From Candidatus Faecousia excrementipullorum (GTDB taxonomy: Bacteria > Bacillota > Clostridia > Oscillospirales > Oscillospiraceae), in contig DVGG01000013.1 in NCBI GenBank assembly GCA_018712825.1, forward strand, positions 1-32,105: DNA of 32,105 nucleotides, written 5' to 3'. Positions 14,725 to 22,865 of the stretch are shown in pieces (positions within the stretch are counted from its first letter, which is position 1; each line of letters begins with the position of its first letter). A program made the translations under genes and the position numbers. Below the pieces are notes generated by a model, which worked only from the letters and a program-made list of their open reading frames with translations, did no database searches and had not been told where the DNA came from.

Positions 14725-15453
14725 ATGGAAATTTTACAGGTTCGGCATCTTTCCAAGTCCTTCGGAGACCACCAGGTGCTGAAAGACATTGATTTTACCG
14801 TAAACAAGGGGGACGTGACCTCCATTCTGGGCGCTTCCGGCTCCGGCAAATCCACTTTGCTTCGGTGCATTAACCTGCTGGAGACCCCCACCGCCGGGGA
14901 GATTTTCTACCACGGCGAGGACGTAAGCACCATGAACCCGGCTCAGTACCGCTCCCATGTGGGGATGGTTTTCCAGTCCTTTAACCTCTTTGCCAATATG
15001 TCCGTGCTGAAAAACTGCATGGTAGGCCAGATGAAGGTGCTGAAAAAGAGCAGGGAAGAGGCGGAGAAAACCGCCCTTTACTACCTGGATAAGGTGGGCA
15101 TGACCCCCTACATCCACGCCAAGCCCCGGCATATCTCCGGCGGTCAGAAGCAGCGGGTGGCCATCGCCCGGGCTCTGGCCATGAACCCGGAGGTGCTCCT
15201 CTTTGACGAGCCCACCTCCGCCCTGGACCCGGAGATGGTGGGAGAGGTGCTCTCCGTCATGCAGGAGCTGGCCAGGGAGGGCATGACCATGCTGGTGGTC
15301 ACCCACGAGATGGCCTTCGCCCGGGATGTGAGCAGCCGGGTGGTGTTCATGAACGACGGGGTAATCTGCGAACAGGGAACCCCCCAGGAGATTTTCGAAA
15401 ATCCCCGGAAACAGCCCACCCGGGACTTTTTGGCCCGGTTCCGGCAGGCTTAA
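14725..15453 (+). CDS. Amino-acid ABC transporter ATP-binding protein
   Basis: 242 residues, the standard size of GlnQ/HisP-type ATPases. Walker A is GASGSGKST (about 34-42), the Q-loop is MVFQSFNLF, the ABC signature is [16 protein letters not shown], Walker B is [12 protein letters not shown], and the switch is VVTHEM. It energises uptake through the permease encoded just before it. GGAAAGGG lies upstream of the ATG at 14725; a longer in-frame start would lie inside the permease gene. It ends the lysine-riboswitch operon; repeat modules follow within about 20 nt of the stop. Confidence 0.96.
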   Translation: MEILQVRHLSKSFGDHQVLKDIDFTVNKGDVTSILGASGSGKSTLLRCINLLETPTAGEIFYHGEDVSTMNPAQYRSHVGMVFQSFNLFANMSVLKNCMVGQMKVLKKSREEAEKTALYYLDKVGMTPYIHAKPRHISGGQKQRVAIARALAMNPEVLLFDEPTSALDPEMVGEVLSVMQELAREGMTMLVVTHEMAFARDVSSRVVFMNDGVICEQGTPQEIFENPRKQPTRDFLARFRQA

Positions 15454-15469
15454 AACTGACACGGCAGCG

Positions 15470-16130
15470 GCCGGGGTGCCCCCGGTGGCAATGCGCACGG
15501 TAGCCTTCTGCGAATCGTTACTGCCCCTCCAGTGCCCGGTAACGGCGGCGAGCCGCCGCTGACAATGCGCACGATAGCTTTCAGCGATTCGTTACTTCCC
15601 TGACCCGCCCGGTATCGGCGGCCTGCCCAAAGCCCCCCTTGTCAAAGGGGGGTGCCTCGGCTTGCCGAGGCGGGGGGATTCCGTGGCCAAAGCCACGGAC
15701 TTCTTCCCTATTCCCTCTTCACTATTCACTAAAAAACCTTCCCCTTTTCACATAGGTTTGTACTTTGAAGAAGTGCCAACTGTGAATCCCTCAGTCACGG
15801 CTACGCCGTGCCAGCTCCCTTTGGCAAGGGAGCCTCCGGCGTGCCGCCGGTGGCAATGCGCACGGTAGCCTTCTGCCAATCGTTACTGCCCCTCCAGTGC
15901 CCGGTAACGTTACCTGGTTGAAAAAAACGCACAGACCAAAGCCCCCCTTGCCAAAGGGGGGTGCCTCGGCTTGCCGAGGCGGGGGGATTCCGTGGCCAAA
16001 GCCACGGACTTCTTCCCTATTCCCTATTCACTTTTCCCTAAAAAACCTTTCCACATTGGATTTTTAGGAATGATAAGTGCCAACTGTGAATCCCTCAGTC
16101 GCCTTTTTGGGTGTAAACTACGACTCCATG
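15470..16130. repeat. Intergenic repeat mosaic after the ABC operon
   Basis: No gene supported. It holds two near-identical GCCTCGGC-tt-GCCGAGGC modules (about 15652 and 15961), each followed by CCGTGGCC-aaa-GCCACGG. An ACGGC-tac-GCCGT module lies near 15799. Several ...CAATGCGCACGGTAGCC modules are preceded by different GC stems (15476, 15548, 15839), and CCCGGTAACGTTACC occurs near 15900. The first modules after 15453 may serve as the operon terminator. Confidence 0.88.
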
Positions 16131-16160
16131 AAATGCCCCGGCAGGATTTTCCTGCCGGGG
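16131..16160 (-). terminator. Terminator of the small envelope-protein operon
   Basis: CCCCGGCAGG-atttt-CCTGCCGGGG (16136-16160). On the minus strand it is followed by CATTTCAT, starting 4 nt past the stop codon at 16165. Confidence 0.75.
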
Positions 16161-16164
16161 TTTG

Positions 16165-16632
16165 TCAGTTGTTTTTGCTGCTTTTTCCGAAGGGTACAAA
16201 GAAGAACAGGGAAAATAGGGACAGAATCCGGCACAGGCCGGGGTTATTCACCGCCAGATTCAAAGGGTAGGAAAGGCTTACAGGCCACTGCCACAGAAAG
16301 GAGAGGTATCCCCAGAGGGTGGAGCTGTTCAGGCTGGGGAGGCACAGCTCCAGAATGATGGGGACGAGGTAAGCCCCCAGGGTAATCCCGGCGGAGAGGG
16401 CGATGTCCTTTCGCTTCATCTGGGTAAAGCATCCGGCGAACAGCAGGTAAAACACCACAAAGCACAGGGTGCGCCATAGGGCGTAGCCGGTCACATCCAC
16501 CGGGTTGATTTCCAGCAGCCGGGTGGTGAGGGTAATCAGCAGCCCTGATGTCAGGGCGGCAGAGGGGACGCTGGTGAGGGCCTTCCCGTGCCATTTCACG
16601 TTCCATTGGAAAATACCGGTGCGTTCCTCCAT
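16165..16632 (-). CDS. Hypothetical membrane protein, last gene of a four-gene operon
   Basis: 155 residues with about four membrane helices (about 22-40, 52-68, 78-98, 128-148). It ends in FFVPFGKSSKNN. GGAGG lies 6 nt before the ATG at 16632, which follows the lipoprotein stop by 20 nt. No family recognised. Its conserved-looking features are only topological. The gene is co-directional with three others back to 17797. Confidence 0.75.
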   Translation of the reverse strand: MEERTGIFQWNVKWHGKALTSVPSAALTSGLLITLTTRLLEINPVDVTGYALWRTLCFVVFYLLFAGCFTQMKRKDIALSAGITLGAYLVPIILELCLPSLNSSTLWGYLSFLWQWPVSLSYPLNLAVNNPGLCRILSLFSLFFFVPFGKSSKNN

Positions 16633-16652
16633 GGTTATCCTCCTTTTTCGGG

Positions 16653-17009
16653 TTATTCTCTGGAAGAGAATTTGGCGATTCCCTGGGAATCCTCCACATA
16701 AATGAAGGCGGGATTGTTTTCATCGGCATAGATGCCGGCTCCCACTTCCACCAGGCCACTGCACCAATCCTCCTGGGGCGGGGCGAGGTCGCTCCTCTGG
16801 GCTACGGTTCCTGCCAGAGAGAAGGTGGGGGGGATGGTTTCGTCAAATCCTGTGGCCTGGTAGTAGTACAGGGTTCCCTGATACATGACCTGGGGCTGAT
16901 GCACGCCGGCGGTGTAGCCGGTGGGCTGGGTTTCCTGGGAGGTTCCTCCGCCGCAGCCGGAGAAAAGCAGCACCACCGCCAGCAGAAGGGGGATACATTT
17001 TTTCACCAT
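16653..17009 (-). CDS. Small lipoprotein, hypothetical
   Basis: 118 residues. The signal peptide MVKKCIPLLLAVVLLFSGC ends in a lipobox with Cys19, then GGGTSQETQPTG. The remainder is a small domain with VMYQGTLYYYQATGF and FIYVEDSQGIAKF, reminiscent of short beta-rich lipoproteins in Clostridia, but I cannot name a family. AGGAG is 9 nt before the ATG. Its start lies 1 nt after the stop of the preceding gene, which indicates translational coupling. Confidence 0.8.
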   Translation of the reverse strand: MVKKCIPLLLAVVLLFSGCGGGTSQETQPTGYTAGVHQPQVMYQGTLYYYQATGFDETIPPTFSLAGTVAQRSDLAPPQEDWCSGLVEVGAGIYADENNPAFIYVEDSQGIAKFSSRE

Positions 17010-17010
17010 T

Positions 17011-17283
17011 TTACGTTGCTCCTTTCCCGAGGGGAAATTCCCGGTTTTTCAAATCGCAGCCGCAGCAGGGGCAAACCCCCAGGTGCCGGAGGCTCAGCCG
17101 CTCATCCAGCTGCCGGCGGCAGTCCGGGCAGCGGTACAGCCCGATGGATAAAGCAAGGGACAGCACCAGCACGCCCACGCCCCAGAGAAACTGCCCCAGG
17201 GCAATCAGGGTCACGCTGGCAAGAAGCAGAAGCGCACTTCCGGCTCTTGCCAGGGACAAAAAGGAAAGGTAATTGTGTTTCAT
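17011..17283 (-). CDS. Small membrane protein with C-terminal zinc-ribbon-like cysteines
   Basis: 90 residues. Two membrane helices (about 10-28 and 30-48) are followed by a cytoplasmic C-terminal CPDCRRQLD...VCPCCGCDL, two CxxC pairs typical of a zinc ribbon. The start is set by AGGAGGT 6 nt before the ATG at 17283; upstream in-frame ATG codons lie inside the neighbouring gene. Second gene of the operon. Confidence 0.8.
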   Translation of the reverse strand: MKHNYLSFLSLARAGSALLLLASVTLIALGQFLWGVGVLVLSLALSIGLYRCPDCRRQLDERLSLRHLGVCPCCGCDLKNREFPLGKGAT

Positions 17284-17293
17284 GGCGCACCTC

Positions 17294-17797
17294 CTATGGG
17301 TTGTTCCGGAAGGGACGCTGGATTCGGGTCTGGCCGGATTCTGCCAGGTATTCAACCAGGGTATCCCGTTGGGGGAAATACACCAGCCGGAGCGCAAGGC
17401 TTCCGTCCTCCCCATAGGTCAAATCCACTTCTTCCCCTTCGGTTCCCTCGTAGCGAAGGTTCAGGCTCCGGATGCCCTCCGCCTCCCGAAGCTCCACGCT
17501 GAGAATCTCCCGGCACCGGGGGAAGGCGGCGTTCAGGCTGTCCTGGGGGGTATAGGTATGAAAAACGATTCCCCCTGCCTGGGATTGCTCCTTTGTATCC
17601 GTGCACTGGGAGAGGATGTAGGAGAAGGCGGAGCTTTCCCCCTGGGGCAGGGTGATGTCATAGACCCGGTAGGCCTCCGCCTCCCGGTCAGACAGCACCC
17701 GGTTCACCGGGCCATAGGTAAGGAAGGCCCACACACCCACAATCAAAAGAAGCACCACCACACCGGCAATGAGCCACCACTTTTTCTGACTTTTCAC
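17294..17797 (-). CDS. Membrane-anchored hypothetical protein, first gene of the operon
   Basis: 167 residues from a GTG start with AAAGGAGG about 8 nt upstream. It has one N-terminal anchor (WWLIAGVVVLLLIVGVWAFL, about 7-26) and a soluble external domain of about 140 residues with no recognised motif (AYRVYDITLPQGES; VDLTYGEDGSLALRLVYF). Together with the following three genes it makes a minus-strand set of a membrane-anchored protein, a zinc-ribbon membrane protein, a lipoprotein and a membrane protein, suggesting an envelope function that I cannot specify. Confidence 0.78.
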   Translation of the reverse strand: MKSQKKWWLIAGVVVLLLIVGVWAFLTYGPVNRVLSDREAEAYRVYDITLPQGESSAFSYILSQCTDTKEQSQAGGIVFHTYTPQDSLNAAFPRCREILSVELREAEGIRSLNLRYEGTEGEEVDLTYGEDGSLALRLVYFPQRDTLVEYLAESGQTRIQRPFRNNP

Positions 17798-17939
17798 GGA
17801 AATTCCTCCTTTCCGTACCCGGCACCAATCCCCGGGAGGGGGCTGGCACCATCTGCAAGACGACAGGGAGTTTTTTGGGGGTTTCTAAGTCAAATGTATA
17901 ATAAAAACCATGATAAGTCAATGGGATTTATGCATATTT

Positions 17940-18350
17940 TATGTTTCTGGGGCGGAAACGCAAAAGCCAAAGGTCTGCACCAAAGGCTCCCTTGCGAAAG
18001 GGAGCTGGCACGGCGTAGCCGTGACTGAGGGATTCACAGGGGGCATTTTCCAAAAGTACCAACCTATGTGGAAAGGGGAAGGTTTTTTAGTGAATAGTGA
18101 AGAGGGAATAGGTAAGAAGTTCCGCAGGCTTTGCCTGCGGAATCCCCCCGGTTTGGCTTCGCCAAACCACCCCCCTTTGGCAAGGGGGGCTTTGGTCTGT
18201 GCGTTTTTTTCAACCAGGTAACGTTACCGGGCTTTGGAGGGGCAGTAACGATTTGCTGAAGATTCCCGTGGGAAATTGGCTGCGGCCACTGGCCGCCGAA
18301 ATTGTCAGCGGCGACTCGCCGTCGGGGGCATCCTGGCAGAACGGTTACGG
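17940..18350. repeat. Repeat mosaic upstream of the envelope operon
   Basis: Minus-oriented modules: GGGAGCTGGC-ACGGC-gta-GCCGT-GACTGAGGGATTC (about 18000), the GTGAATAGTGAAGAGGGAATAG run (about 18089), GCAGGC-ttt-GCCTGC (about 18124) and GGTTTGGC-ttc-GCCAAACC (about 18150). CAGGTAACGTTACCGGG follows near 18214. Between 18350 and 18480 the DNA is AT-rich with no gene. Confidence 0.85.
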
Positions 18351-18487
18351 TTCCAGTTTCTTACCCTTACATTATACACCATCCATCTTAAAAAATCTTC
18401 CCGAAAAATTCCCACCTGATGATTCCGGGAAAAATCCTTTCTCCCTTTTCTTATTTCTTACTTATTATTATTCTTATTATGATTAGG

Positions 18488-18580
18488 GGTCGGTTTTCCG
18501 ACCTTCACCTGAGGGTTTTCCGACCGAATGGTCAGTCGGTTTTCCGACTTACCATTCAGGCGGTTTTCCGGCTGAATGGT
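18488..18580 (+). repeat. Array of (CGG)TTTT(CCG) palindromes upstream of a promoter
   Basis: Hairpins: GGTCGG-tttt-CCGACC (18488-18503), a partial GGG-tttt-CCGACC (18513-18525), AGTCGG-tttt-CCGACT (18534-18549) and ACCATTCAGgCGG-tttt-CCGgCTGAATGGT (18551-18580). ACCATTC (18551-18557) can also pair with GAATGGT at 18526-18532, so two folds compete. The array ends 11 bp before the -35 box. Confidence 0.8.
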
Positions 18581-18591
18581 TTCGTTCAGAA

Positions 18592-18620
18592 TTGACAGGA
18601 TTTCCTTTCTGTGGTATATT
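18592..18620 (+). promoter_or_regulatory. Promoter of the 18657 gene
   Basis: TTGACA (18592-18597), a 17-bp spacer, TATATT (18615-18620). The gene starts about 30 nt after the expected transcription start. Confidence 0.82.
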
Positions 18621-18656
18621 CACTTTGAAGATTATGCCAAAAGGGAGGCGCAAATC

Positions 18657-19310
18657 ATGGGTAAGAAAGTAATATCGGGAATCATCTTCTTTGTGCTGGT
18701 GGCGGCGGTTGCCGGCGGGATGCTGTTTCTGGACAAGCAGAAGGAGCAGGAGCAGATGGGGGCGCTGTGCGGCGTCTGGGAGATGGAGGTGTCCGTCCCC
18801 CGGGAGGATGTCCGCTCCCTTCTGGAAAACAACGACTTCTATGACGAGGAAATCACCCTGGCGGATTTGGGCACCCTGTCCTACCTGCAGACTGTGACCT
18901 TCCGGGAGGATGGGACGTACAGCTTCAACGTGGACAAGGAGGCCTCCCAGGCACTGATAGATGCGTTTTTCCGGGGGATGTTCCAGAAGCTCTTTGCCGG
19001 TCGGGAGACCCTGAATGAGGTTTACGGCGTGGATTTCGGGCAGATGGATGAGGCCCAGTTCCGGCAGTTCTATGCGGAGCTCTACGAAACCCAGGATTTT
19101 GAAGCCCTCATCGCCCTGTTTGCCGAAAATACCCTGGATCTGGAGGGCATGCAGGAGCTGGAGACGGGCAGCTTCAAGCTGAAGAACGGGAAAATCGACT
19201 TCGTCACCTCCAGCATCGACCAGGAGGGTGTGGCGGATTACACCATCGACGCTGACAAGCTGACCATCGAGTACATAGACGGGGTGGAGGAGTACACCCG
19301 GGTCAAGTAA
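18657..19310 (+). CDS. Membrane-anchored hypothetical protein
   Basis: 217 residues. One N-terminal membrane anchor (ISGIIFFVLVAAVAGGMLFL, about 6-25) is followed by an external domain of about 190 residues. The domain opens with LCGVWEMEVSVPRED and includes VTFREDGTYSFNVDKEA and ELETGSFKLKNGKIDFVTS, a pattern of a strand 'GVWE' and a later 'FREDGTYSF' that resembles small lipocalin-like secreted domains in Firmicutes. The protein is strongly acidic. GGGAGG lies about 8 nt before the ATG; an upstream in-frame start overlaps the promoter and is rejected. Single-gene unit with its own promoter and terminator. Confidence 0.82.
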   Translation: MGKKVISGIIFFVLVAAVAGGMLFLDKQKEQEQMGALCGVWEMEVSVPREDVRSLLENNDFYDEEITLADLGTLSYLQTVTFREDGTYSFNVDKEASQALIDAFFRGMFQKLFAGRETLNEVYGVDFGQMDEAQFRQFYAELYETQDFEALIALFAENTLDLEGMQELETGSFKLKNGKIDFVTSSIDQEGVADYTIDADKLTIEYIDGVEEYTRVK

Positions 19311-19316
19311 ACCATA

Positions 19317-19356
19317 GGCCCGTTGCAAACGCGCATTTTGCAACGGGCCCATTTTT
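19317..19356 (+). terminator. Terminator of the 18657 gene
   Basis: GGCCCGTTGCAAA (19317-19329) is perfectly complementary to 19337-19349, followed by CCATTTTT. Confidence 0.9.
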
Positions 19357-19359
19357 ACG

Positions 19360-19690
19360 CACCGCACCCCATAGCTCCCGACGGTCGGGAGCTGGCGCCG
19401 GAGGCGTCTGAGGGATTCACAGTGGGGGCTTTCCGATAGAACAAGCCCATGTGGAAGCCTGCCAGCCTTTTATCCCCCCGCCTCGGCGTTGCCGAGGCAC
19501 CCCCACAATGGCCAGGGGGGCTTTGGTCTATGCTTCTATTTCCACCGCAGTAGCAAGACCGGGCTTTTTTAGGGAATAGTGAAAAGTGAATAGGGAATAA
19601 GTTCCGTGGCTTTGGCCACGGAATCCCCCCGGTTTTGCCGGAGGCAAAACCACCCCCACAATGGCCAGGGGGGCTTTCAGTGGGGGGCGC
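19360..19690. repeat. Repeat mosaic between the 18657 gene and mgtE
   Basis: Modules in minus orientation: GGGAGCTGGCGCC-gga-GGCGTCTGAGGG (about 19388), GCCTCGGC-gtt-GCCGAGGC (about 19480), the GTGAAAAGTGAATAGGG run (about 19579), CCGTGGC-ttt-GGCCACGG (about 19605) and GGTTTTGCC-gga-GGCAAAACC (about 19631). Two copies read CCCCCACAATGGCCAGGGGGGC instead of the usual CCCCCTTTGGCAAGGGGGGC in their adjoining stem. Confidence 0.86.
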
Positions 19691-19694
19691 AAAA

Positions 19695-19730
19695 GGGCCT
19701 GCTGCAAAACCTTCCGGTTGCAACAGGCCC
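19695..19730 (-). terminator. Terminator of mgtE
   Basis: GGGCCTGTTGCAA and TTTGCAGCAGGCCC form a stem with one mismatch (minus strand 19730-19695), followed by TTTTGCG; it begins 6 nt past the stop codon. Confidence 0.82.
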
Positions 19731-19736
19731 GATGTT

Positions 19737-21113
19737 TTATACGCCCAGGATGGTCTGGGCGAAGAGGAAGTACACCAGCAGGGACAGAGCGTCCACGATG
19801 GAGGTGATGAAGGGGCTGGCCATGACTGCCGGGTCTAAGTGGACGGCCTTGGCGGCCATGGGGAGGACGGCGCCTACAATCTTGGCGCACACCACCGTCA
19901 CCAGCAGGGCCAGGCACACCACCAAATCCACCATCAGGGTAATGTCCTCGTTCCCCAGGAGCAGGTGGTCCACCAGCCAGATTTTGCCGAAGCACACGAT
20001 GCTCAGAGCCACGCCGCACAGCACGGCGGTGCGGATTTCCTTCCACACCACCCGCAGAAGGTCGGAGAACTTCAGCTCTCCCAGGCTCAGGGCTCGGATG
20101 ATGGTGACGGAGGACTGGGAGCCGGAGTTGCCGCCGGTGCCCATGAGCATGGGGATGAAGGCGGTCAGGGCTGCCTGGGCTGCCAGGGCGTCCTCAAAGG
20201 AGGTGATGATCATGCCGGTGAAGGTGGCAGAGACCATGAGGAGCAGCAGCCAGGGAATCCGGTTTTTGAACAGCTCCCAGGCGGAGCTTTTGAGGTAGGG
20301 CCGCTCCGAGGGGAGCATACCGGCCATGATCTCCATGTCCTCGGTGGTCTCCTCTTCGATGACGTCCATGGCGTCGTCGAAGGTGACGATGCCCACCATC
20401 CGGTTCTCGTTGTCCACCACCGGCAGGGCCAGGAAGTTGTACTTGGAGAACATCCGGGCCACTTCCTCCTGGTCGGTGTGGGTGCTGACGTAGATGAAGT
20501 TGGTAAGCATGATATCCTGCACCAGGGTCTCATCGTCCTCCGCCAGGAGCAGGTCCTTCACGGTGACAATGCCCAGGAGCTTCCGGTCCTGGGTGACGTA
20601 GCAGGTGTAGATGGTTTCCTTGTCGATACCCTGGCGGCGAATCCGCAGGATGCTCTCCTCCACCGTCATGGTGGGGCGCAGGGACACGTACTCCGTGGTC
20701 ATCATGGCTCCGGCGGAGTACTCCGGGTATCGTAATATCTGGTTGATGGACTGGCGCATCTCCGGGTCGGCGTGCTTGAGGATACGCTTGACCACATTGG
20801 CGGGCATCTCCTCCACCAGGTCGGCGGCGTCGTCCACGTACAGCTCGTCCAGAACCTCTTTCAGCTCGTTGTCGGAGAAGCCCTGAATCAGCAGTTCCTG
20901 CTCCTCAGGCTCCATCTCCACAAAGGTCTCCGCCGCCAGCTCCTTGGGAAGCAGGCGGAAAAGCAGGGGGATTTTCTCCTCCTCCAGGGTCTGGAACAGG
21001 GCGGCCACGTCTGCCGGATTCATTACCACCAGCAGGTCTTTCAGCGCCTGGTACTTCTTCTCCTCCAGCATCCTCCGCAGAGCCTTTTCCACGATTTCAA
21101 ACCGTTCTGCCAT
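19737..21113 (-). CDS. mgtE: Magnesium transporter MgtE
   Basis: 458 residues. MgtE layout: N-terminal helical domain (about 25-130; MNPADVAALFQTLEEEKIPLLFRLLP), two CBS domains (about 135-255; MTTEYVSLRPTMTVEES, LLGIVTVKDLLL, FLALPVVDNENRMVGIVTFDD), a connecting helix, and five membrane helices (about 285-458). The pore signature GTGGNSGSQSSVTIIRALSLGE (as GTGGNSGSQSS then VTIIRALSLGE) and the C-terminal DPAVMASPFITSIVDALSLLVYF carrying the Mg2+-binding Asp are present. It is a Mg2+-gated channel for Mg2+ entry. Two ATGs are close together; the second (21113) is chosen because AGGAGG lies 6 nt before it, whereas it directly abuts the first. Confidence 0.96.
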   Translation of the reverse strand: MAERFEIVEKALRRMLEEKKYQALKDLLVVMNPADVAALFQTLEEEKIPLLFRLLPKELAAETFVEMEPEEQELLIQGFSDNELKEVLDELYVDDAADLVEEMPANVVKRILKHADPEMRQSINQILRYPEYSAGAMMTTEYVSLRPTMTVEESILRIRRQGIDKETIYTCYVTQDRKLLGIVTVKDLLLAEDDETLVQDIMLTNFIYVSTHTDQEEVARMFSKYNFLALPVVDNENRMVGIVTFDDAMDVIEEETTEDMEIMAGMLPSERPYLKSSAWELFKNRIPWLLLLMVSATFTGMIITSFEDALAAQAALTAFIPMLMGTGGNSGSQSSVTIIRALSLGELKFSDLLRVVWKEIRTAVLCGVALSIVCFGKIWLVDHLLLGNEDITLMVDLVVCLALLVTVVCAKIVGAVLPMAAKAVHLDPAVMASPFITSIVDALSLLVYFLFAQTILGV

Positions 21114-21137
21114 GGCCATCCTCCTCTCAACAGTATT

Positions 21138-21166
21138 ATTTTAGCCCCGGGGCAACCCCCTGTCAA
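21138..21166 (-). promoter_or_regulatory. Promoter of mgtE
   Basis: TTGACA (21166-21161), a 17-bp spacer, TAAAAT (21143-21138). The predicted start is about 20 nt before the coding region, so there is no room for an M-box riboswitch in this transcript. Confidence 0.8.
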
Positions 21167-21361
21167 GCCTTAGTCTCAGGGTTTTCCCGGGCTGGCAGAA
21201 AAAATAATAATTCATAAATTTGTCGAATTTTGTTTTCAATTCTTCCATACGCCGTTCAAAAGCTCCCCTTATGATATGAGCATGAAGGTTGTGGAAGCCG
21301 TGAGCCACCTCCTTCAATCCGTAAATCCTCTTTTCTACCTCTCTTCTTTTAATCCCATGTG

Positions 21362-21391
21362 AAAAACCCCGCTGACCCCAGCGGGGTTTTT
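21362..21391. terminator. Bidirectional intrinsic terminator
   Basis: AAAAACCCCGCTG-acc-CCAGCGGGGTTTTT works on both strands. It separates the mgtE upstream region from the next repeat block. Region 21170-21360 is AT-rich and shows no well-supported gene. Confidence 0.8.
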
Positions 21392-22625
21392 CCATGCGCC
21401 GGGGTGCCCCCGGGGGCAATTTCGCACGGTGGCCTTCAGCGAATCGTTACTGCCCCTCCAGTGCCCGGTAACGTTACAGGGTGGAAATCGAGGCAGCGCA
21501 CCAAAGCCCCCCTTGCCAAAGGGGGGTGCCTCGGCAACGCCGAGGCGGGGGGATAAAAGGCTGGCAGGTCTCCACATGGGTTTGTGCTTATGGAAAGTGC
21601 CTGCTGTGGAATCCCTCAGTCGCCTTCGGCGCCAGCTCCCTTTGGCAAGGGAGCCTTTTTGTGCCCGGTATCGTTTCATTGTGCGATACCGGGCTTTTTC
21701 TGACTTTCAATCGACAGCGTGGGAAAGGAAAACCCCCGGAATGTGTAGGGTATAACGGGGGCAGTAGTCGAAACATAGCACCCGAGCCAAAGCGAAGGGT
21801 CAATCTTCCGATGGTTCTTCCCGGGGGATTCTAAAGGGGAAAACACCGAACGGGAGTGAGTTGTTTTCCCCTTAAGCCGGACAACTTTCCGTACTTTCTT
21901 GCCGGAGCAAGAAAGTACGGCCCCGCTGGCAAGCGCTTGCAGTAAGCCGATTGTAGAACAGATGAAAAGGTTAAAAATGGGTATCGACAACCGTCAGCAA
22001 GTACTACCCCTTCATCAAATCGGAACTGCACCGCCCGCTGGCTCCCTCAGTCACGCCTCCGGCGTGCCAGCTCCCTCCCGGAGGGAGCTATGGGGTGCGT
22101 AGCTTTTCACATTGGGTTTCTGAAAAAAGAAAGTGCCTGCTGTGAATCCCTCAGTCACGCCTCCGGCGTGCCAGCTCCCTTTGGCAAGGGAGCCTTTGGG
22201 CGCACTATCGATACCGGGCGGGTCAGGGAAGTAACGAATCGCAGAAAGCTATCGTGCGCATTGACAGCGGCGGCACGCCGGAGGCTCCCTTGCCAAAGGG
22301 AGCTGGCGCCGAAGGCGACTGAGGGATTCACAGTTGGGACTTTCTCAAAAGCACAAACCCATGTGGAGACCTGCCAGCCTTTTATCCCCCCGCCTCGGCG
22401 TTGCCGAGGCACCCCCCTTTGGCAAGGGGGCTTTGGTTTGCGCTTCTATTTCCACCGCAGTAGCAAGACCAGGCTTTTTTAGGGAATAGTGAAGAGTGAA
22501 TAGTGAAAAAGTTCGGCGGACAAGCCGCCGATACCGGGCGGGGCAGGGAAGTGACGACACGCAGAAAGCTATCGTGCGCAATGACAGCGGCGGCACGCCG
22601 CCTTTGGCAAGGGAGCTTTTTTGTG
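21392..22625. repeat. Large repeat mosaic with long repeat copy 3
   Basis: No gene supported. Order: a ...CAATTTCGCACGGTGGCC module, GCCTCGGC-aac-GCCGAGGC (about 21528), CAGTC-GCC-ttc-GGC-GCCAGCTCCC (about 21618), long repeat copy 3 (21661-22015), two ACGCC-tcc-GGCGT modules (about 22052 and 22157), then modules in the reverse orientation (GCC-gaa-GGC about 22310; GCCTCGGC-gtt-GCCGAGGC about 22393; the GTGAAGAGTGAATAG run about 22490). Copy 3 has GATTCTAAAGGGG at the site where the IS110 element inserted in copy 1. Confidence 0.9.
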
Positions 22626-22762
22626 CCCTCCTGGGGGAGGGGAAAACAAATGTTTCACCAATAAATACAGGGATAATCCATACTATATCCAAAAAATCCG
22701 GGGAAATTCCAACTTATCTGTCATATTTACCGGAGGGGTTGTGAAAACGACAAAAATAGGCA

Positions 22763-22791
22763 TTGAAATTATGGCTATGTTCGTGTATAAT
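22763..22791 (+). promoter_or_regulatory. Promoter of the EF-G-like gene
   Basis: TTGAAA (22763-22768), a 17-bp spacer, perfect TATAAT (22786-22791). A leader of about 65 nt follows. Confidence 0.82.
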
Positions 22792-22865
22792 TACCTTATT
22801 GTGGTGCAAGGCACCTGACCAAAGCCAAGGATGGCAATCGCCGTCCCGAAAGGAGATTATCAACC

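Noticed and set aside
21221..21227. TGTCGAA, a match to the Spo0A-box core, upstream of mgtE
   Set aside because: A single 7-bp match in AT-rich DNA about 55 bp upstream of the -35 box is expected by chance; no second box was seen.
21141..21330. Small minus-strand frame upstream of mgtE containing MEELKTKFDKFMNYYFF
   Set aside because: The amphipathic sequence is tempting, but no start codon has a well-placed ribosome site and the frame runs across the mgtE promoter. Left as unsupported.
21120..21360. M-box magnesium riboswitch before mgtE
   Set aside because: The mgtE promoter leaves a leader of only about 20 nt, and the upstream DNA shows none of the M-box core sequences.
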